Source: Oligosphaeraceae bacterium
Lineage (GTDB): Bacteria > Verrucomicrobiota > Lentisphaeria > Oligosphaerales > Oligosphaeraceae
Assembly (NCBI GenBank): GCA_012515455.1
Contig: JAAYYJ010000520.1
Coordinates: 1-5,961 of the forward strand
Length of the DNA: 5,961 nt
Direction: 5' to 3'
A program made the position numbers and the translations under genes. The notes under the pieces were generated by a model. The model made no database searches and was not told the DNA's origin. It worked only from the letters and a program-made list of their open reading frames with translations. This document shows, piece by piece, positions 4,578 through 5,961 of the stretch (positions are counted from its first letter, which is position 1; every line of letters begins with the position of its first letter).

Positions 4578-5961
4578 CTACTTGTATTCCTGTAAATTTA
4601 ATTCCTGCAATTGGCCCTCAGCTGATACGGTCAGGACACCGAGGTTGCGCTGCAGATCAAATTCCTGCAGACGGTAACTGACCACCGCTCCGGTCAGGGA
4701 ATTCTGGGCTGAGAGCAATGCTCCCTGGGCTTCCAGCAAATCGCGGATTTCGGCTCTGCCGGCCTGCAGGAGCGTGTCGGTGCTCTTGACCCGCCGTTCG
4801 GCCAGAGTCACGGCTTGACTCTGGATGATCAGGGTCTCGCGATACTGCCGCAGCATGCGCAGATTCCGGCGGATATCCAGCTTGATTTCATCCTCCTTGC
4901 TCTGCAGCGAACGTACTGCCGCCTCCAGGTCCAGTAAACTCTCGCGGTACACGTTCCGTTCCCGGGTGCGTTCCCAGGGCAGGTCCAAAGTCAGCAGTCC
5001 GGAATAGGATCCGGCCCGGGTATTGAATTCGGCGTTGTTCTGGCGGGTGTTGGAATACGAGCGTCGTTGCCCGACCGCAGCCGAGCCGCCCAGGGTCAAT
5101 TCCGCCCGCAAGGCGTCTTCAGCGATGAGAACCTTGCGCTGAGCATCTGCGACTCGATCAGCCAGGGTCTGCAGGTCCAGCCGTTGCTGAAACGCCAGGG
5201 CGATGGCCTTGACATCTTGAATTTCGTATTTGCCGGCGTTGCTGTCGTCCGGCTCAAGCAAAATCACCTCGGCGTCTGCGGGGGGGATTTCGCCGCTGTA
5301 ATCGACTGGTGGCTTGCCGGTGGTAAGTGCCTGCAAATCCAGGGCCAGGTTGGCCAGCTCCTGTTCCTGCAGTACGATCTGGGCATCGGTCGGCAACCCG
5401 ACCAGGATTTTGAAGCTGTCCAGGCTGTTGGCATTGCTCTGACAAGCCGAAATCCAGGAATCACGGGCGCGCAATTCATCCTGCACCGCCTGGTCGAACT
5501 GGTATTCTGGCAGCCGCCCGGCGTTGGCCATGCGGCGGGAGCGCCGGGTTGAGGCCACCACCCGTTTATAGTTCTCAGCCTGATTGCGTACTCTCTGGGC
5601 CGCCTGCAGGGTATTCAGATAGGACTGGACGATATTGTAGGCGAAATCTTTTTTATACTGTTCGAATTCCCGGACCGCATAGAGCAGATTGCGTTCCGCC
5701 TGCCGCAGCGGCTCCTGGACGATAAATTCACCCGCTCCCCGCAGCAGGGGCACAGAAATGCTGGCATCGCCCAAAACACCCCAGAAGGAGGCCCGGTCGC
5801 CGGTCAGCATCTTGACCAGATTGACGGAAATGGCACTGGAGAATTCGAGGCCGTTCTTGAATTTTCTGGCTATCCCGGCCTGTCCGGAGCTGTTGCTGCC
5901 AGTCAGGCGGGATTCCCGGTTACCGCTGGTGCCCATGGATTCCTGCAGCATTCCGGAGAAG
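4578..5961 (-). CDS. TolC-family outer-membrane efflux protein, N-terminus cut by the window edge
   Basis: The minus-strand frame is open from the right edge (5961) to TAG at 4580-4578, showing 460 residues. The ATG at 5951 is internal, since the frame continues upstream as Phe-Ser-Gly without a stop and no signal peptide is seen. Residue numbers here count from that methionine. The protein shows the two-repeat TolC/OEP pattern. A beta-strand region ends in the conserved SVPLLRGAG (66-74), then long amphipathic helices run to LVGLP (183-187). A second repeat begins near 246 (QDVKAIALAFQQRLDLQTL), has a beta segment TLDLPWERTRERN (321-333), then coiled-coil helices ending LQEFDLQRNLGVL (428-440). 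A roughly 45-residue proline- and acid-rich linker (about 200-245) joins the repeats. Such proteins trimerise into an outer-membrane and periplasmic tunnel. It is the first visible gene of the efflux operon, 46 bp before the adaptor; the promoter, signal peptide and first helix lie outside the window. Confidence 0.93.
   Translation of the reverse strand, partial: FSGMLQESMGTSGNRESRLTGSNSSGQAGIARKFKNGLEFSSAISVNLVKMLTGDRASFWGVLGDASISVPLLRGAGEFIVQEPLRQAERNLLYAVREFEQYKKDFAYNIVQSYLNTLQAAQRVRNQAENYKRVVASTRRSRRMANAGRLPEYQFDQAVQDELRARDSWISACQSNANSLDSFKILVGLPTDAQIVLQEQELANLALDLQALTTGKPPVDYSGEIPPADAEVILLEPDDSNAGKYEIQDVKAIALAFQQRLDLQTLADRVADAQRKVLIAEDALRAELTLGGSAAVGQRRSYSNTRQNNAEFNTRAGSYSGLLTLDLPWERTRERNVYRESLLDLEAAVRSLQSKEDEIKLDIRRNLRMLRQYRETLIIQSQAVTLAERRVKSTDTLLQAGRAEIRDLLEAQGALLSAQNSLTGAVVSYRLQEFDLQRNLGVLTVSAEGQLQELNLQEYK

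Overview
All the real genes in this window lie on the minus strand, so transcription runs from position 5961 toward position 1. The content is ordinary for a Gram-negative-type (two-membrane) bacterium of moderately high G+C. The short S21 protein looks, from memory, most like those of the Chlamydiae/Verrucomicrobia/Lentisphaerae (PVC) group. The adaptor and outer-membrane protein also have the style of PVC or planctomycete homologues. That placement is inference and has not been tested by a search.

Layout in transcription order: (1) 5961-4578, the C-terminal 460 residues of a TolC-family outer-membrane efflux protein whose N-terminus lies outside the window; (2) 4531-2753, a long HlyD/MacA-type periplasmic adaptor with an inner-membrane anchor, a long coiled-coil hairpin and an unusual low-complexity Gln/Arg-rich tail; (3) 2731-2036, a MacB/LolD-class ABC ATPase; (4) 2031-757, a four-helix MacB-type ABC permease. 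The gaps are 46, 21 and 4 bp, so these four form one operon. Together they encode a complete tripartite MacA-MacB-TolC-like exporter in which MacB is split into separate ATPase and permease chains. No substrate gene is visible, so the cargo is unknown.

A 175-bp AT-rich intergenic region (582-756) follows. It holds the probable promoter and leader of rpsU (581-417, ribosomal protein bS21). The extended Shine-Dalgarno sequence of rpsU can fold into a small GNRA-capped hairpin. rpsU ends at a convincing intrinsic terminator (389-351). The last gene, starting at 309 and running off the left edge, is the first 103 codons of a DUF1846/UPF0371 protein of unknown function.

I see no mobile element, CRISPR array, tRNA or rRNA, and no evidence for a new multi-gene system. 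The points most worth a second look are the rpsU leader, the adaptor tail with its in-frame minisatellite, and a CxxC pair next to the adaptor hairpin tip. The long plus-strand open frames are shadows of the minus-strand genes.
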